A stretch of 53,696 nt of DNA from Arthrobacter echini (GCF_004803505.1 NZ_SSWH01000014.1:1-53696), one strand, 5' to 3'. Shown: positions 36,214 to 45,269, counted from the first letter of the stretch. Numbers and translations are program-made. The notes: generated from the letters alone by a model not told the origin.

Positions 36214-36219
36214 AGGGCC

Positions 36220-37254
36220 GTGCAGCAGGAGCCATCGATCGACCCCGGGAGACGCCTTCTCGTGTCCGGGCTCTCCGAGACCGAGCTGCTCGCGCGGATC
36301 GTTCCCCTCCTGTCCGTCAACGCAGGGCGCCCGACGTCTACCCTGCTCGGCCCCGGCGACGACGCCGCCATCGTTGCGGCCCCGGACGGCCGGACGGTCA
36401 TCAGCATGGACACTCTTGTGGAGGACCACGATTTCCGCCTGATCCGCCCCAACGGCCACCGCACCAGCGGGTACGACGTCGGCTGGAAGTCGGCCGCGCA
36501 GAATCTCAGTGATATCAATGCGATGGGAGGCTCTGCGACGTCGCTGGTCGTCAGTCTGACGCTCCCGCCGCAGACACCCGTCACGTGGGTGGAGGACTGC
36601 GCCCGGGGGCTCGCGGCAGCCATCGCTCAGCTGGGCGCGAATGGCTGCTCGGTGGTCGGCGGCGATCTCGGCGCCGGGACCCAGCTCGTCGTCACCGCAG
36701 CCGTCACCGGAACCCTGGAGGGCCGAGCGCCCGTGCTGCGCTCCGGCGCAGGAGCGGGCTACACCGTCGCCGTGGCGGGAACACTCGGCAGGGCAGCCGC
36801 GGGCCTCGCGATTCTCGAGGACGGTCGTCCCGTGACGGACTTCGGCCCGTCGGGTGAGGAGCTCATCGATGCGCAACTGCGTCCGCACCCACCCCTGGCC
36901 GCCGGCCCGACCGCCGCACGGGCCGGAGCGAGCGCGATGCTCGACATCTCCGATGGCCTGCTCCGCGACGCCGGACGGATCGCGACGGCCAGCGGCGTCG
37001 GGCTGGATCTCGACCCCGACGCGCTCCAGCAGTACGCAGATCCGCTGCAGGAAACCGCCGATCGGCTCGGCATCGACGTCATGGACTGGATCCTCGGCGG
37101 CGGGGAGGACCACGGGCTCCTCGCCGCCTTCCCCGCAGAATGTCCGCTACCGCCGGGGTTCACTGCGGTAGGCTCGGTGGTGCCCGGGCGGCCGGTGGTG
37201 ACACTGGCATCACGGGCGACAGTTCTCCGCGGATGGGATCACTTTGCAGACTAA
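36220..37254 (+). CDS. thiL: Thiamine-monophosphate kinase ThiL
   Basis: A 344-residue AIR-synthase-fold kinase that phosphorylates thiamine monophosphate to thiamine diphosphate. Visible: GPGDDAA (44-50), SMDTLVEDHDF (62-72) with metal ligands, GWKSAAQNLSDINAMGG, VGGDLGAGTQ, LDISDGLLRDAGRIA and GGEDHGLLAAF near residue 290. The length is normal. GTG start, probably leaderless. Its stop lies inside the start of the next gene (11-nt overlap), tying it to the DAK2 gene and recG as a core-genome operon. Confidence 0.93.
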   Translation: MQQEPSIDPGRRLLVSGLSETELLARIVPLLSVNAGRPTSTLLGPGDDAAIVAAPDGRTVISMDTLVEDHDFRLIRPNGHRTSGYDVGWKSAAQNLSDINAMGGSATSLVVSLTLPPQTPVTWVEDCARGLAAAIAQLGANGCSVVGGDLGAGTQLVVTAAVTGTLEGRAPVLRSGAGAGYTVAVAGTLGRAAAGLAILEDGRPVTDFGPSGEELIDAQLRPHPPLAAGPTAARAGASAMLDISDGLLRDAGRIATASGVGLDLDPDALQQYADPLQETADRLGIDVMDWILGGGEDHGLLAAFPAECPLPPGFTAVGSVVPGRPVVTLASRATVLRGWDHFAD

Positions 37255-38218
37255 GGTCACGGCCAATGCTGTGGCGATGAGGCGTTGGTTGACCAGGGCC
37301 GAGGAGTCCCTCGGCAACCACAGCGACCGCCTGAACGCCATCAACATCTTCCCCGTGGCCGACGGCGACACGGGCACCAACCTCTATCTGACGGTTCGCG
37401 CGGCCGCCACAGCGGCGAACGACTCCGACGCCTCCGACCTCGGAGAGCTCCTCACCACTGCGGGCAGGGCTGCCATGGAGGAAGCCCGCGGCAATTCCGG
37501 CACGCTCTTCGCCGTCTTCCTCATGGCCTTCGCCGAACCGCTGGTGGGTTCCACGCGCCTGACCTGCTCCCTCCTCGCCTCCTCGTTGCACCGCGCGCAG
37601 CTCCGGAGCTGGTCGGCGCTGAGTGATCCCGTGCCAGGGACCATGCTCTCGGTCCTCGAGGCGAGTGCCGCCGGCGCCGGTGCGACGGCGTCGGACCGCG
37701 ACGGGGACGACAGCAACAATGCGCTCGCGGAGACCCTGACCGGCGCCGTGCAGCACGCACTGCGCGCCGTGGTGCAGACGGAGAGTCAGCTGGGCATGCT
37801 CGCGGAGGCGCAGGTGGTGGACGCCGGGGGAGTGGGATTCCTGCTGATCCTCGACGCACTACGAGCCGCGGCGCTGGGCGAGGAACTGCAGAACGAACTG
37901 ATCGACGGCCTCCACGGGTACGAGATCCAGTCCCCGCACATCCACGTGGGCAACGACGCCGAGGGTGTGGAGGTGATGTGCACCATCAATCTCAGTCCCC
38001 TGGATGCCGCGACACTGCGTCTCCATCTCGACGAACTCGGTGATTCGGTGATCATGAGTGCGGTCTCCGAAGTTGCGGAGGGCTATCGCTGGCGCGTCCA
38101 CGTGCATGTTCCCGACGCAGAGCCCGCGCTCGCCCTCATCCACCGGGCCGGGACCCCGGTGAACATCACCGTGACCCAACTCGCCAGCGCAGCAGGAGCC
38201 GGGGCCGGTGAGCCCTGA
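37244..38218 (+). CDS. DAK2 (DhaL-like) domain protein, short FakA-like form
   Basis: A 324-residue protein. Residues about 8-210 are a DhaL/DAK2 domain, with the ATP-Mg site NIFPVADGDTGTN (34-46) and EEARGNSGTLFAVFL, then DAGGVGFLLILDAL. Residues about 235-315 resemble the middle region of FakA (VEVMCTINLSPLDAATLRLH, LGDSVIM, WRVHVHVPD). Full-length FakA fatty-acid kinases are about 550 residues, so this one lacks the C-terminal part and no FakB is visible. TTG 37244 with GGATGGGA 6 nt upstream is the preferred start; GTG 37271 and ATG 37277 are alternatives. From general knowledge it commonly precedes recG in Actinobacteria. Confidence 0.82.
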   Translation: MQTKVTANAVAMRRWLTRAEESLGNHSDRLNAINIFPVADGDTGTNLYLTVRAAATAANDSDASDLGELLTTAGRAAMEEARGNSGTLFAVFLMAFAEPLVGSTRLTCSLLASSLHRAQLRSWSALSDPVPGTMLSVLEASAAGAGATASDRDGDDSNNALAETLTGAVQHALRAVVQTESQLGMLAEAQVVDAGGVGFLLILDALRAAALGEELQNELIDGLHGYEIQSPHIHVGNDAEGVEVMCTINLSPLDAATLRLHLDELGDSVIMSAVSEVAEGYRWRVHVHVPDAEPALALIHRAGTPVNITVTQLASAAGAGAGEP

Positions 38219-40439
38219 CGCCGCATGGTCCGCAGTATCGGAGCTGGACTCACCGCTCCAGAAACATCTGGGCCCGGTGGCGAAGCTCCTCGCCAGGCAC
38301 TTCGACATCCACACCGTCGGTGAACTGCTGGGCCACTTCCCCCGCACCTACCTCGAGCGCGGCGAGCTCACCCCGATCTCCGACGTGCCGGTGGACGAGG
38401 AGGTAACGCTGATTGCCCGCGTGCAGTCCTCGAACTCCCGCAGGATGCACACGCGAAAGGGCATGCTCCTGGAAGTGGTCATCACCGACGACGACGACGG
38501 TGGACTCGGCGGCCTGAATCTCACGTTCTTCAACGGCTACACTGCCGAGCGCGAGCTGCGGCCGGGAGTGCGGGCCATGTTCTCGGGGAAGGTCAGCGTG
38601 TACCGCGGGAAGCTCTCGCTCACGAACCCCCGCTACGGTCTGCTGGACGAGGGCGACGCCGACCCCGAGAGCGTGAACCGCCCCATCCCCATCTACCCCG
38701 CGGTGGACAAGCTCGGCACCGAGCGCATCGCCGTGGCCGTCGGCACCGTCCTGGACACACTGCGGCTCTCGGACCTCGACGACCCCGTTCCGGCGTCGAT
38801 CGCCCGCCGCGACAAGCTCATGAGTCTGGCCACCGCCTACGAACTGATCCACCGTCCCCGCGAGGTCGAGGACGCCTACCGCGCCCAGCACCGCTTCCGG
38901 TACCAGGAGGCGTTCGTGCTGCAGTCGGCCCTGGCCCGACGCCGGGCTCTCACCGCCCGCGAGGACGCCACGGCCCGCGCACCGCTCGCCGGGGGTCTGC
39001 TGGATCAGTTCGACGCCCGCCTGCCGTTCACCCTCACGCAGGGGCAGCGCGAGGTGGGACAGCGACTCAGCGAGGAGCTGGCACAGGACCACCCCATGAA
39101 CCGGCTGCTGCAGGGCGAGGTGGGCTCCGGCAAGACCCTGGTGGCACTGCGGGCGATGCTGCAGGTGATCGACGCCGGCGGCCAGGCGGCGCTGCTGGCG
39201 CCCACCGAGGTGCTCGCGGCCCAGCACCTCAGGTCCATCACCACCACCCTCGGTCCCCTCGCCGAGGCGGGGATGCTCGGTGGTGCGACGGATGGCACGC
39301 GCGTGGTCCTGCTCACCGGGTCCATGACCACCGCGCAGCGCAAGAAGTCGCTCCTGGACGCGGCGTCGGGCGAGGCCGGGATCGTGATCGGCACCCACGC
39401 CCTGCTCTCCGACAACGTGCAGTTCTTCGACCTGGGGCTGATCGTGGTGGACGAGCAGCACCGCTTCGGCGTCGAACAGCGCGACTCGCTGCGCACCAAG
39501 GCCCGTACCTCCCCGCACGTGCTGGTCATGACGGCCACCCCCATTCCGCGCACCGTGGCCATGACGGTCTTCGGCGACCTGGAGACCTCCACGCTGTCCG
39601 AGCTGCCCGCCGGCCGGTCCCCGATCACCACCCATGAGGTGGGCCTGACCGAGCATCCCGCCTGGATCGACCGCGTCTGGTCCCGGGCGCGTGAGGAGAT
39701 CGACGCCGGACGCCAGGTCTACGTGGTGTGCCCGAAGATCGGGGACGACGCGAGGAACGACGACGACGCCCCCGGGGTGCTCTACGGCGAGCCGCCGCCG
39801 GACCCGAAGGCCGAGACGCGGCAGGAACTCACCGGCGTCGTCGGGCTCTTCGAGTCCCTCGGCGGGGTGCCGCAGCTACGCGGCGTGACGAGTGCGATGC
39901 TGCACGGACGGATGGACCCGCAGGACAAGGCCGACGTCATGACGCGCTTCGCCGAGGGTTCCGTGCAGCTCCTGGTGGCCACCACAGTGATCGAGGTGGG
40001 CGTGGACGTGCCGAACGCGACGCTCATGGTCATCATGGACGCCGACAGGTTCGGGATCTCCCAGCTCCATCAGCTGCGCGGCAGGATCGGCCGCGGCGGG
40101 CACGCCGGGACGTGTCTCCTGGTGACCAGGCTCGAGCCGGGGCATCCGAGCCGGGAGCGCCTGGCGGCCGTCGCCGCGACGACCGACGGTTTCGAACTCT
40201 CGCAGAAGGATCTGGAGCTCCGCCGCGAGGGGGACATCCTGGGGGCGTCGCAGTCCGGCGGACGCTCGGCCCTGCGCTTTCTGAAGATCACCCAGCACGG
40301 GAAGGTGATCGAGAAGGCCCGCGCCGACGCGCAGGAGATCGTCCTGCCCGATCCGGAGCTCCACGACTATCCCGGGCTGTCCCAGGCCATCGAGCAGTAC
40401 CTCAACCCCGAGAAGGAAGCCTTCCTCGAACGCGGGTGA
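38208..40439 (+). CDS. recG: ATP-dependent DNA helicase RecG
   Basis: A 743-residue superfamily 2 helicase that remodels stalled forks and Holliday junctions. The N-terminal wedge/OB domain includes HFPRTYLERGELTPIS; Walker A is GEVGSGKT (about 303-310), the DEQH box is DEQHRFGVEQRDSL (from 415), motif III VLVMTATPIPRTVAMTVFGD, and the C-terminal helicase half carries TTVIEVGVDVPNATLM and QLRGRIGRGGHAGTCLL. The length is normal. The GTG start overlaps the DAK2 stop by 11 nt. In many relatives rsmD follows directly; here four molybdate genes intervene. Confidence 0.95.
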   Translation: MSPDAAWSAVSELDSPLQKHLGPVAKLLARHFDIHTVGELLGHFPRTYLERGELTPISDVPVDEEVTLIARVQSSNSRRMHTRKGMLLEVVITDDDDGGLGGLNLTFFNGYTAERELRPGVRAMFSGKVSVYRGKLSLTNPRYGLLDEGDADPESVNRPIPIYPAVDKLGTERIAVAVGTVLDTLRLSDLDDPVPASIARRDKLMSLATAYELIHRPREVEDAYRAQHRFRYQEAFVLQSALARRRALTAREDATARAPLAGGLLDQFDARLPFTLTQGQREVGQRLSEELAQDHPMNRLLQGEVGSGKTLVALRAMLQVIDAGGQAALLAPTEVLAAQHLRSITTTLGPLAEAGMLGGATDGTRVVLLTGSMTTAQRKKSLLDAASGEAGIVIGTHALLSDNVQFFDLGLIVVDEQHRFGVEQRDSLRTKARTSPHVLVMTATPIPRTVAMTVFGDLETSTLSELPAGRSPITTHEVGLTEHPAWIDRVWSRAREEIDAGRQVYVVCPKIGDDARNDDDAPGVLYGEPPPDPKAETRQELTGVVGLFESLGGVPQLRGVTSAMLHGRMDPQDKADVMTRFAEGSVQLLVATTVIEVGVDVPNATLMVIMDADRFGISQLHQLRGRIGRGGHAGTCLLVTRLEPGHPSRERLAAVAATTDGFELSQKDLELRREGDILGASQSGGRSALRFLKITQHGKVIEKARADAQEIVLPDPELHDYPGLSQAIEQYLNPEKEAFLERG

Positions 40440-40466
40440 TGGTCACTTTCTCCGCTTTTGAGGATG

Positions 40467-40472
40467 TATCGT
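40467..40472 (+). promoter_or_regulatory. Candidate -10 box for the HTH-TOBE/mod operon
   Basis: TATCGT is followed by 7 nt and GTG 40480, in the 40-bp gap after recG. It fits a leaderless mRNA for the regulator and downstream modABC. Confidence 0.4.
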
Positions 40473-40479
40473 TCTTCTC

Positions 40480-40884
40480 GTGACGCAGATACGGATTGCA
40501 GACGCGGCGCGGTACCTGAGCGTCAGCGACGACACCGTGCGGCGCTGGATCGACGCCGGTGTCCTCGCCAGCGTGAAGGACGCCTCCGGGAAGGCCACGG
40601 TGGACACCCTCGATCTCGCGGGTCTCGCCCGGAAGAACGCCGTCCTGCCCGGCGACCCCTCGCACATCGGCCGCTCCGCCCGCAACCGGTTCGTCGGGAT
40701 CGTCACCGACGTCGTGACCGACACCGTCATGGCGCAGGTGGAACTCCAGTCCGGTCCACACCGCGTGGTGTCCCTGATGAGCAGCGAGGCGGTACGCGAG
40801 CTCGGACTGGTTCCGGGATCCATCGCGATCGCCGTGGTGAAGGCCACCACCGTCATCATCGAGACCCCCGAGGGGAAGGCCTGA
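40480..40884 (+). CDS. HTH-TOBE molybdate-responsive regulator
   Basis: A 134-residue protein. Residues 1-50 are a MerR/excisionase-type helix-turn-helix (IRIADAARYLSVSDDTVRRW). Residues about 64-131 are a TOBE/Mop domain (SARNRFVGIVTDVVTDTVMA, SLMSSEAVRELGLVPGSIAI, VKATTVIIETP) that binds molybdate or tungstate. This compact pairing is found beside modABC in Actinobacteria and probably senses molybdate to regulate the operon. It differs from ModE, which has a winged helix and two TOBE units. GTG start, likely leaderless; modA begins 2 nt after its stop. Confidence 0.85.
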   Translation: MTQIRIADAARYLSVSDDTVRRWIDAGVLASVKDASGKATVDTLDLAGLARKNAVLPGDPSHIGRSARNRFVGIVTDVVTDTVMAQVELQSGPHRVVSLMSSEAVRELGLVPGSIAIAVVKATTVIIETPEGKA

Positions 40885-40886
40885 TC

Positions 40887-41732
40887 GTGATCCGTGAAAG
40901 CGTGTGCCCGGCTATGTGGCGCCGTCCGATGTGGCGCCGTCGCGCCGTCGTGCTCGTTCCATTCGCACTGATGGGCGTGCTGACGGCGTGTGGTTCCGCT
41001 GACCAGACGGGCCCTGCGTCCCTGTCCGCCCCTGCATCGAGCGGCACGGACACGGACGGGGGGAGCATCACGGTCTTCGCTGCGGCGTCGCTCGAGGAAT
41101 CCTTCACCGAGCTGGCCGACCGGTTCGAGGAGACCCGACCCGGTACGGTGGTCACCCTGAACGTCGCCGGATCCTCCGATCTCGCCACGCAGATCAGCGA
41201 GGGTGCGCCCGCAGACGTCTTCGCCTCCGCCGACGAGGCGACCATGGAGCGCATCGCTGCAACCGACCTGCTCGACGGCGAACCGGTCACGTTCGCGACC
41301 AACACCCTGCAGCTCGCCGTGCCGCCGGACAATCCGGCCGACATCACCTCACTCGCCGACGCCGCGCGTCCCGGCATCAGGACCGTGGTGTGCGCGGCGC
41401 AGGTGCCGTGCGGGGCCGCCGCGGAGCGCGTGGCGGAGGCGGCAGGCGTCGAGCTCTCACCCGTCAGCGAGGAGTCCTCCGTGACGGACGTACTCGGCAA
41501 GATCTCCTCGGGTGAGGCGGACGCCGGGCTCGTCTACGTGACCGATGTGCGCGCGGCCGGCGACGCCGTCGAGGGGATCGCCGTCCCCGAAGCGGCCGAC
41601 GTCGTGAACACGTACCCCATCGCAGCGCTGACCGACTCGGAGGCAGCGGAGACGGCCCACGCCTTCGTCGACTTCGTGACGAGCGCTGATGGCCGGACCG
41701 TGCTGGAGGCGGCAGGTTTCGGTGCGCCCTGA
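40887..41732 (+). CDS. modA: Molybdate ABC transporter substrate-binding lipoprotein ModA
   Basis: A 281-residue lipoprotein: basic N-terminus with a repeated MWRRP/MWRRR, hydrophobic segment and lipobox LTAC (C34), then a ModA fold beginning ITVFAAASLEESFTELADRF and LNVAGSSDLATQISEGAPAD VFASAD, with NTLQLAVPPDNP and DAGLVYVTDV further on. The two serine loops (AAASL, AGSSDL) are typical oxyanion ligands. GTG 40887 has AGGGGAAGG upstream; ATG 40914 is an alternative. It delivers molybdate to ModBC. Confidence 0.92.
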   Translation: MIRESVCPAMWRRPMWRRRAVVLVPFALMGVLTACGSADQTGPASLSAPASSGTDTDGGSITVFAAASLEESFTELADRFEETRPGTVVTLNVAGSSDLATQISEGAPADVFASADEATMERIAATDLLDGEPVTFATNTLQLAVPPDNPADITSLADAARPGIRTVVCAAQVPCGAAAERVAEAAGVELSPVSEESSVTDVLGKISSGEADAGLVYVTDVRAAGDAVEGIAVPEAADVVNTYPIAALTDSEAAETAHAFVDFVTSADGRTVLEAAGFGAP

Positions 41733-41765
41733 GCCCCGTCCCGGGGTCATGACCGGTTCCCTGCC

Positions 41766-42608
41766 GTGGAGCTGACGGCGGCGCGACTGCCTCGCTGGAT
41801 CGTGGCGATCGCCGTGCTCGGGGGCCTGTTCGTCGTCCTTCCCCTGGTGGCCATGGCGCTGCGGGTCGACTGGCCGCAGTTCATTCCCCTCGTGACCTCC
41901 GAGAGTGCGCGGTCGGCGCTGCTGCTCAGCCTGCGCACCTCCCTCACGGCGACGGCGCTCTGCGTGCTCTTCGGCGTCCCGATGGCCTTGGTGCTGGCCC
42001 GGACCGCCTTCCGCGGGCAGCGCGTCCTGCGTTCCCTGGTCCTGCTGCCGCTGGTCCTGCCGCCCGTGGTGGGCGGCATCGCCCTGCTCTACACCTTCGG
42101 ACGGCGCGGACTGCTCGGCGGCACGCTGGAGGCGCTCGGGATCGAGATCGCCTTCTCGACCACCGCCGTGGTGCTCTCGCAGGCCTTCGTGGCACTGCCG
42201 TTCCTCGTGCTCAGTCTGGAGGGGGCACTGCGGACGGTCGGGACGCGCTACGAAGCCGTCGGGGCAACGCTCGGCGCGAGCCGCTGGACGGTACTGCGCC
42301 GCATCACGGTGCCCCTCGTCCTGCCGGCGCTCATCTCCGGGGCCGTCCTGTCCTTCGCGCGCGCCCTCGGTGAGTTCGGCGCGACGCTGACCTTCGCCGG
42401 CAGCCTGCAGGGGACCACGCGGACCCTCCCGCTCGAGATCTACCTGCAGCGCGAGACCGACCCCGACGCCGCCGTCGCCCTCTCCCTGATCCTCGTCGTC
42501 GTCGCCATCGCGGTCGTGGGCGGCGCCCATCGCGTGCGGCCGATCGGCGGCTCGGGTCCACCCGGCACCGTGGCGCGCCCGGTCAGGTCCACGAAGGACG
42601 CCCGCTGA
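41766..42608 (+). CDS. modB: Molybdate ABC transporter permease ModB
   Basis: A 280-residue inner-membrane protein with about five to six transmembrane helices. The first is near 12-33; the cytoplasmic coupling motif [20 protein letters not shown] (about 160-179) is the permease EAA loop, followed by [18 protein letters not shown], diagnostic of ModB. GTG start 33 nt after modA; its stop overlaps the modC ATG by 1 nt. The last 30 residues ([20 protein letters not shown]) extend beyond the last helix and look disordered. Confidence 0.92.
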   Translation: MELTAARLPRWIVAIAVLGGLFVVLPLVAMALRVDWPQFIPLVTSESARSALLLSLRTSLTATALCVLFGVPMALVLARTAFRGQRVLRSLVLLPLVLPPVVGGIALLYTFGRRGLLGGTLEALGIEIAFSTTAVVLSQAFVALPFLVLSLEGALRTVGTRYEAVGATLGASRWTVLRRITVPLVLPALISGAVLSFARALGEFGATLTFAGSLQGTTRTLPLEIYLQRETDPDAAVALSLILVVVAIAVVGGAHRVRPIGGSGPPGTVARPVRSTKDAR

Positions 42609-43792
42609 TGCCCCTGAGGTTCGCCGCGACGCTCGCCCAGCGGAGGTTCGACGTGCGCTTCGAGCTGGCCGCGGGGGAGACCCTCGCCGTGCTCGGCCCC
42701 AACGGTGCGGGCAAATCCACGCTGCTGGCACTGCTCGCCGGCCTGCTCACTCCCACGTGGGGCCGCGCGGAACTCGACGGCGCCGTCCTGTTCGACGTCG
42801 GCGAGCGCGGCAGTGTCCTGACCGAGCCGCGGGAGCGTGGCATCTCGCTGCTGGCGCAGGAGGCCCTGCTGTTCCCGCACCTCTCGGCGCTCGAGAACGT
42901 GGCCTTCGGGCCCAGGAGCAGGGGAGTGCACCGGGTGTCGGCCCGGGCGACGGCGCTCGCGTGGCTCGATCGCGTGGGCGTCCCGGAACTCGCCGGGCGG
43001 CGCCCGGCGCAGCTCTCGGGCGGACAGGCGCAGCGCGTGGCGCTGGCGCGCGCGCTCGCGGCCGACCCGGCGCTGCTCCTGCTCGACGAGCCGCTTGCCG
43101 CACTCGACGTGGGCGTGGCCCCGGCGATGCGGCTCCTGCTGCGGGACGTGCTGCGGGAGCGGACGGCCGTGATCGTCACGCATGATCCGCTCGACGCGTT
43201 CCTCCTCGCGGACCGGGTGCTGGTCCTGGAGGACGGCAGGATCGTCGAGTCCGGTGCCACGGCAGAGGTGCTCACCCGACCCGTCACGGCGTTCGGTGCG
43301 CGACTGGCCGGCCTGAATCTGGTGCCGGGTAGGCGTACTCGCGCGGGCTTCACCGGTCGGAACGGTCTGGAGGTGCCACTGGCGGACGCTGTTCCCGTGG
43401 GCGCTGTTCCCGTGGGCGCATCCATGGCGCTCGCGGTGCGGCCTGCCGCGGTAGGGGTGTCGCTCTCGGCACGTGCCGCCCCGGAGTCGGGCCAGGGCCC
43501 ACATTCCGGAGCGGATCCGGACTCGGAGTTCGGCCCGGGCTCGGCTTCGCACTCGGCTTCGCACTCGACCTCGGATTCGGCGCGGCTCGCAGCGACCATC
43601 GACGACGTCGAGCACCGCGGAGATGTGGTGCGCGTCCACGCGGCCGGGCTGGCCGCCGACGTCGCACCGGCCGACGTCGTCGCCCTCGGACTGGTCCCCG
43701 GCCTGCCCGTGGTCCTCACCATGCGCCACAGCGACGTTGTCGTCTATCCGACGCCTTTGCCCGACCAGGACGCCGATCCGGACGGACGATAG
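42608..43792 (+). CDS. modC: Molybdate ABC transporter ATPase ModC with Ser/Asp-rich linker
   Basis: A 394-residue ATPase. Walker A GPNGAGKST (30-38), Q-loop in SLLAQEALLFPHLS, signature QLSGGQAQRVALARAL, Walker B LLLLDEPLAALD, then HDPLDAFLLADRVLVL. The C-terminal region (about 235-390) is TOBE-like (RLAGLNLVPG, AVRPAAVGVSL, VVRVHAAGLAADV), but it is interrupted at about 292-322 by a low-complexity SGADPDSEFGPGSASHSASH stretch encoded by 12-bp repeats (43540-43563). Its stop overlaps the putative rsmD promoter. Confidence 0.92.
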   Translation: MPLRFAATLAQRRFDVRFELAAGETLAVLGPNGAGKSTLLALLAGLLTPTWGRAELDGAVLFDVGERGSVLTEPRERGISLLAQEALLFPHLSALENVAFGPRSRGVHRVSARATALAWLDRVGVPELAGRRPAQLSGGQAQRVALARALAADPALLLLDEPLAALDVGVAPAMRLLLRDVLRERTAVIVTHDPLDAFLLADRVLVLEDGRIVESGATAEVLTRPVTAFGARLAGLNLVPGRRTRAGFTGRNGLEVPLADAVPVGAVPVGASMALAVRPAAVGVSLSARAAPESGQGPHSGADPDSEFGPGSASHSASHSTSDSARLAATIDDVEHRGDVVRVHAAGLAADVAPADVVALGLVPGLPVVLTMRHSDVVVYPTPLPDQDADPDGR

Positions 43793-43795
43793 AGT
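43790..43795 (+). promoter_or_regulatory. Candidate -10 box for leaderless rsmD mRNA
   Basis: TAGAGT overlaps the modC stop and is followed by 6 nt and ATG 43802. It would let rsmD be expressed independently of the mod genes. Confidence 0.42.
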
Positions 43796-43801
43796 CGGAG
43801 A

Positions 43802-44404
43802 ATGACGCGCATCATCGCCGGAGCCGCGGGGGGCTCCATTCTTGCCGGCGTCGAAGGGACCGGAACGCGGCCGACGACGGACCGCGTCAAGGAGGCACTG
43901 TTCTCCCGGCTGGAGACCTACGGGATTCTGCACGGAGCCCACGTGCTCGATCTCTATGCGGGCTCGGGCGCACTCGGAATCGAGAGCGTGAGCCGTGGCG
44001 CGGCGACCGTGGATCTCGTGGAATCCGCCGACCGCGCGGCCGCCGTGGCGCAGCGGAACGCAGACATGGTGAACCGGGTGCTGGGCTGGACGGCGGCGCG
44101 CGTGCACCGCTCGAAGGTCCAGACCTACCTGGCACGGGTGGCGCCGGAGCTGACGTGGGATCTGGTGCTCATCGATCCGCCCTACACCGCGGACGGCCAC
44201 GAGGTGACGGCTGTCCTCGGCGCGCTGGAGTCGAAACTGGCCGAGGGCGCCGTCGTGGTGGTGGAACGTTCCACGCGCTCGCCCGAGCCGCAGTGGCCGG
44301 ACTGGCTGGAACGCTTCTCCGACAGGAAGTACGGGGAGACGCGGCTCTGGTTCCTGGAGCCCGCAGTTCCCGAAAACCCTTCGCAGCGGCTCTCGGACGA
44401 TTGA
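43802..44404 (+). CDS. rsmD: 16S rRNA (guanine966-N2)-methyltransferase RsmD
   Basis: A 200-residue Rossmann methyltransferase that methylates G966 of 16S rRNA using S-adenosylmethionine. Visible: RIIAGAAGGSIL at the N-terminus, RPTTDRVKEALFSRL (about 22-36), SAM site VLDLYAGSGALGIESVSRGA and the catalytic NPPY-type motif IDPPYTADG (near 122). In bacteria rsmD usually precedes coaD; here coaD is 6.6 kb downstream beyond accessory genes. Convergent with the DinB gene; the 220-bp gap contains only a weak hairpin (CGCCG-CTCA-CGGCG at 44474-44487). Confidence 0.93.
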   Translation: MTRIIAGAAGGSILAGVEGTGTRPTTDRVKEALFSRLETYGILHGAHVLDLYAGSGALGIESVSRGAATVDLVESADRAAAVAQRNADMVNRVLGWTAARVHRSKVQTYLARVAPELTWDLVLIDPPYTADGHEVTAVLGALESKLAEGAVVVVERSTRSPEPQWPDWLERFSDRKYGETRLWFLEPAVPENPSQRLSDD

Positions 44405-44624
44405 TGCCCTCAAGGTCGCCTCGGAGATCAATGCCGTCCTGAAGCCACGATCAGGGGGCGCCACGCTCTCCGTCGCCGCTCACGGCGGAGACGGTGAAGC
44501 AGGAACCCTGCCCGTGTTGCCGGACCGGAGTTCCGTCCTCGAGTAGCCCCCCGCTGAAGGATCCTCGTGCGCCCACGCTGCCGACGCATCCGAGGTGTTG
44601 CGAGCGGGCCCTCAGATGCCCTGC

Positions 44625-45125
44625 CTAATCCCCGGTAGATCCGTCCAGCAGCTCGCGCAGAATATCCAGGTGGCCGCAGTGTCTGCCCGTTTCCTCGATC
44701 ATGTGCACCAGAACCCACCGCACGCTCTGCCCGCCGTCGCCACCGCGGCAACGATCCTCCATCCCGTACCGCTCCAGCACGTCGCGGGACTGCCGGCAAG
44801 CGGCCTCGTAGTCCTCGATGATGCGTACCAGGCTGTCCTCCCCGCTCACCCGGAACTCGCCGTCGGGATCCTCCGCGGACCACCGAGTGGGCACGTCCTG
44901 CTGTCCTTCGATCCGGTCCTGGAACCAGAACTGCTCAACGTCCGTCAGGTGTTGCACCAAGCCTGACACCGTTGTCAGCGAAGGTACGAGCCGTCTGGCG
45001 CCGTCGGCATCGCTGAGGCCACTGGCCTTCATCACTACCGTTGCCCGGAAGTAGTCCAGGAAGCCGGTCAGTGTCTCCCGCTCGCCGGCCGCTGCAGGTG
45101 GTTCCGTCCGGCTGTCATTTTCCAT
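44625..45125 (-). CDS. DinB/DUF664 family protein
   Basis: A 166-residue four-helix-bundle protein of the DinB/DUF664 superfamily, usually metal-dependent and linked to thiol-dependent transferase reactions. The likely metal ligands are the His in VSGLVQHLTDVEQFWF (about residue 59) and the two in HMIEETGRHCGHLDIL (about 141-153). It is cytoplasmic. The ATG is preceded by a TAGGTT box at 6-nt spacing and no Shine-Dalgarno, indicating a leaderless transcript. Substrate and cofactor thiol (mycothiol would be expected in this group) are inference only. Confidence 0.82.
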   Translation of the reverse strand: MENDSRTEPPAAAGERETLTGFLDYFRATVVMKASGLSDADGARRLVPSLTTVSGLVQHLTDVEQFWFQDRIEGQQDVPTRWSAEDPDGEFRVSGEDSLVRIIEDYEAACRQSRDVLERYGMEDRCRGGDGGQSVRWVLVHMIEETGRHCGHLDILRELLDGSTGD

Positions 45126-45131
45126 CCGACC

Positions 45132-45137
45132 AACCTA
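45132..45137 (-). promoter_or_regulatory. Candidate -10 box for leaderless DinB-family mRNA
   Basis: Read on the minus strand: TAGGTT, then 6 nt, then ATG. Confidence 0.42.
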
Positions 45138-45269
45138 GTCAGGGAAGTGCAGTTGCAGCGCAGGCGCGCCGGACGTGACACACCGGGCCCAGCGGAACGG
45201 CTCGAGAAAGACTCCCATACGCCGACCGGCCCACGGAAGCGTACTCGACCCGCGCCTGGACTCGGGTAC

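Noticed and set aside
36099..36623. N-terminal extension of WecB across thiL
   Set aside because: Family proteins begin at the MPVVMPIFGTRPEAIK position, which has its own AGGGG site; the extension is antisense to thiL.
41457..44464. Long minus-strand frames opposite modABC and rsmD
   Set aside because: They lie antisense to genes with unmistakable ModB, ModC and RsmD motifs.
45147..45269. Upstream part of the 77-codon plus-strand frame before the methyltransferase relic
   Set aside because: The sequence before residue M at 45270 is Arg/Pro-rich and unlike methyltransferases; only the downstream part resembles a family.
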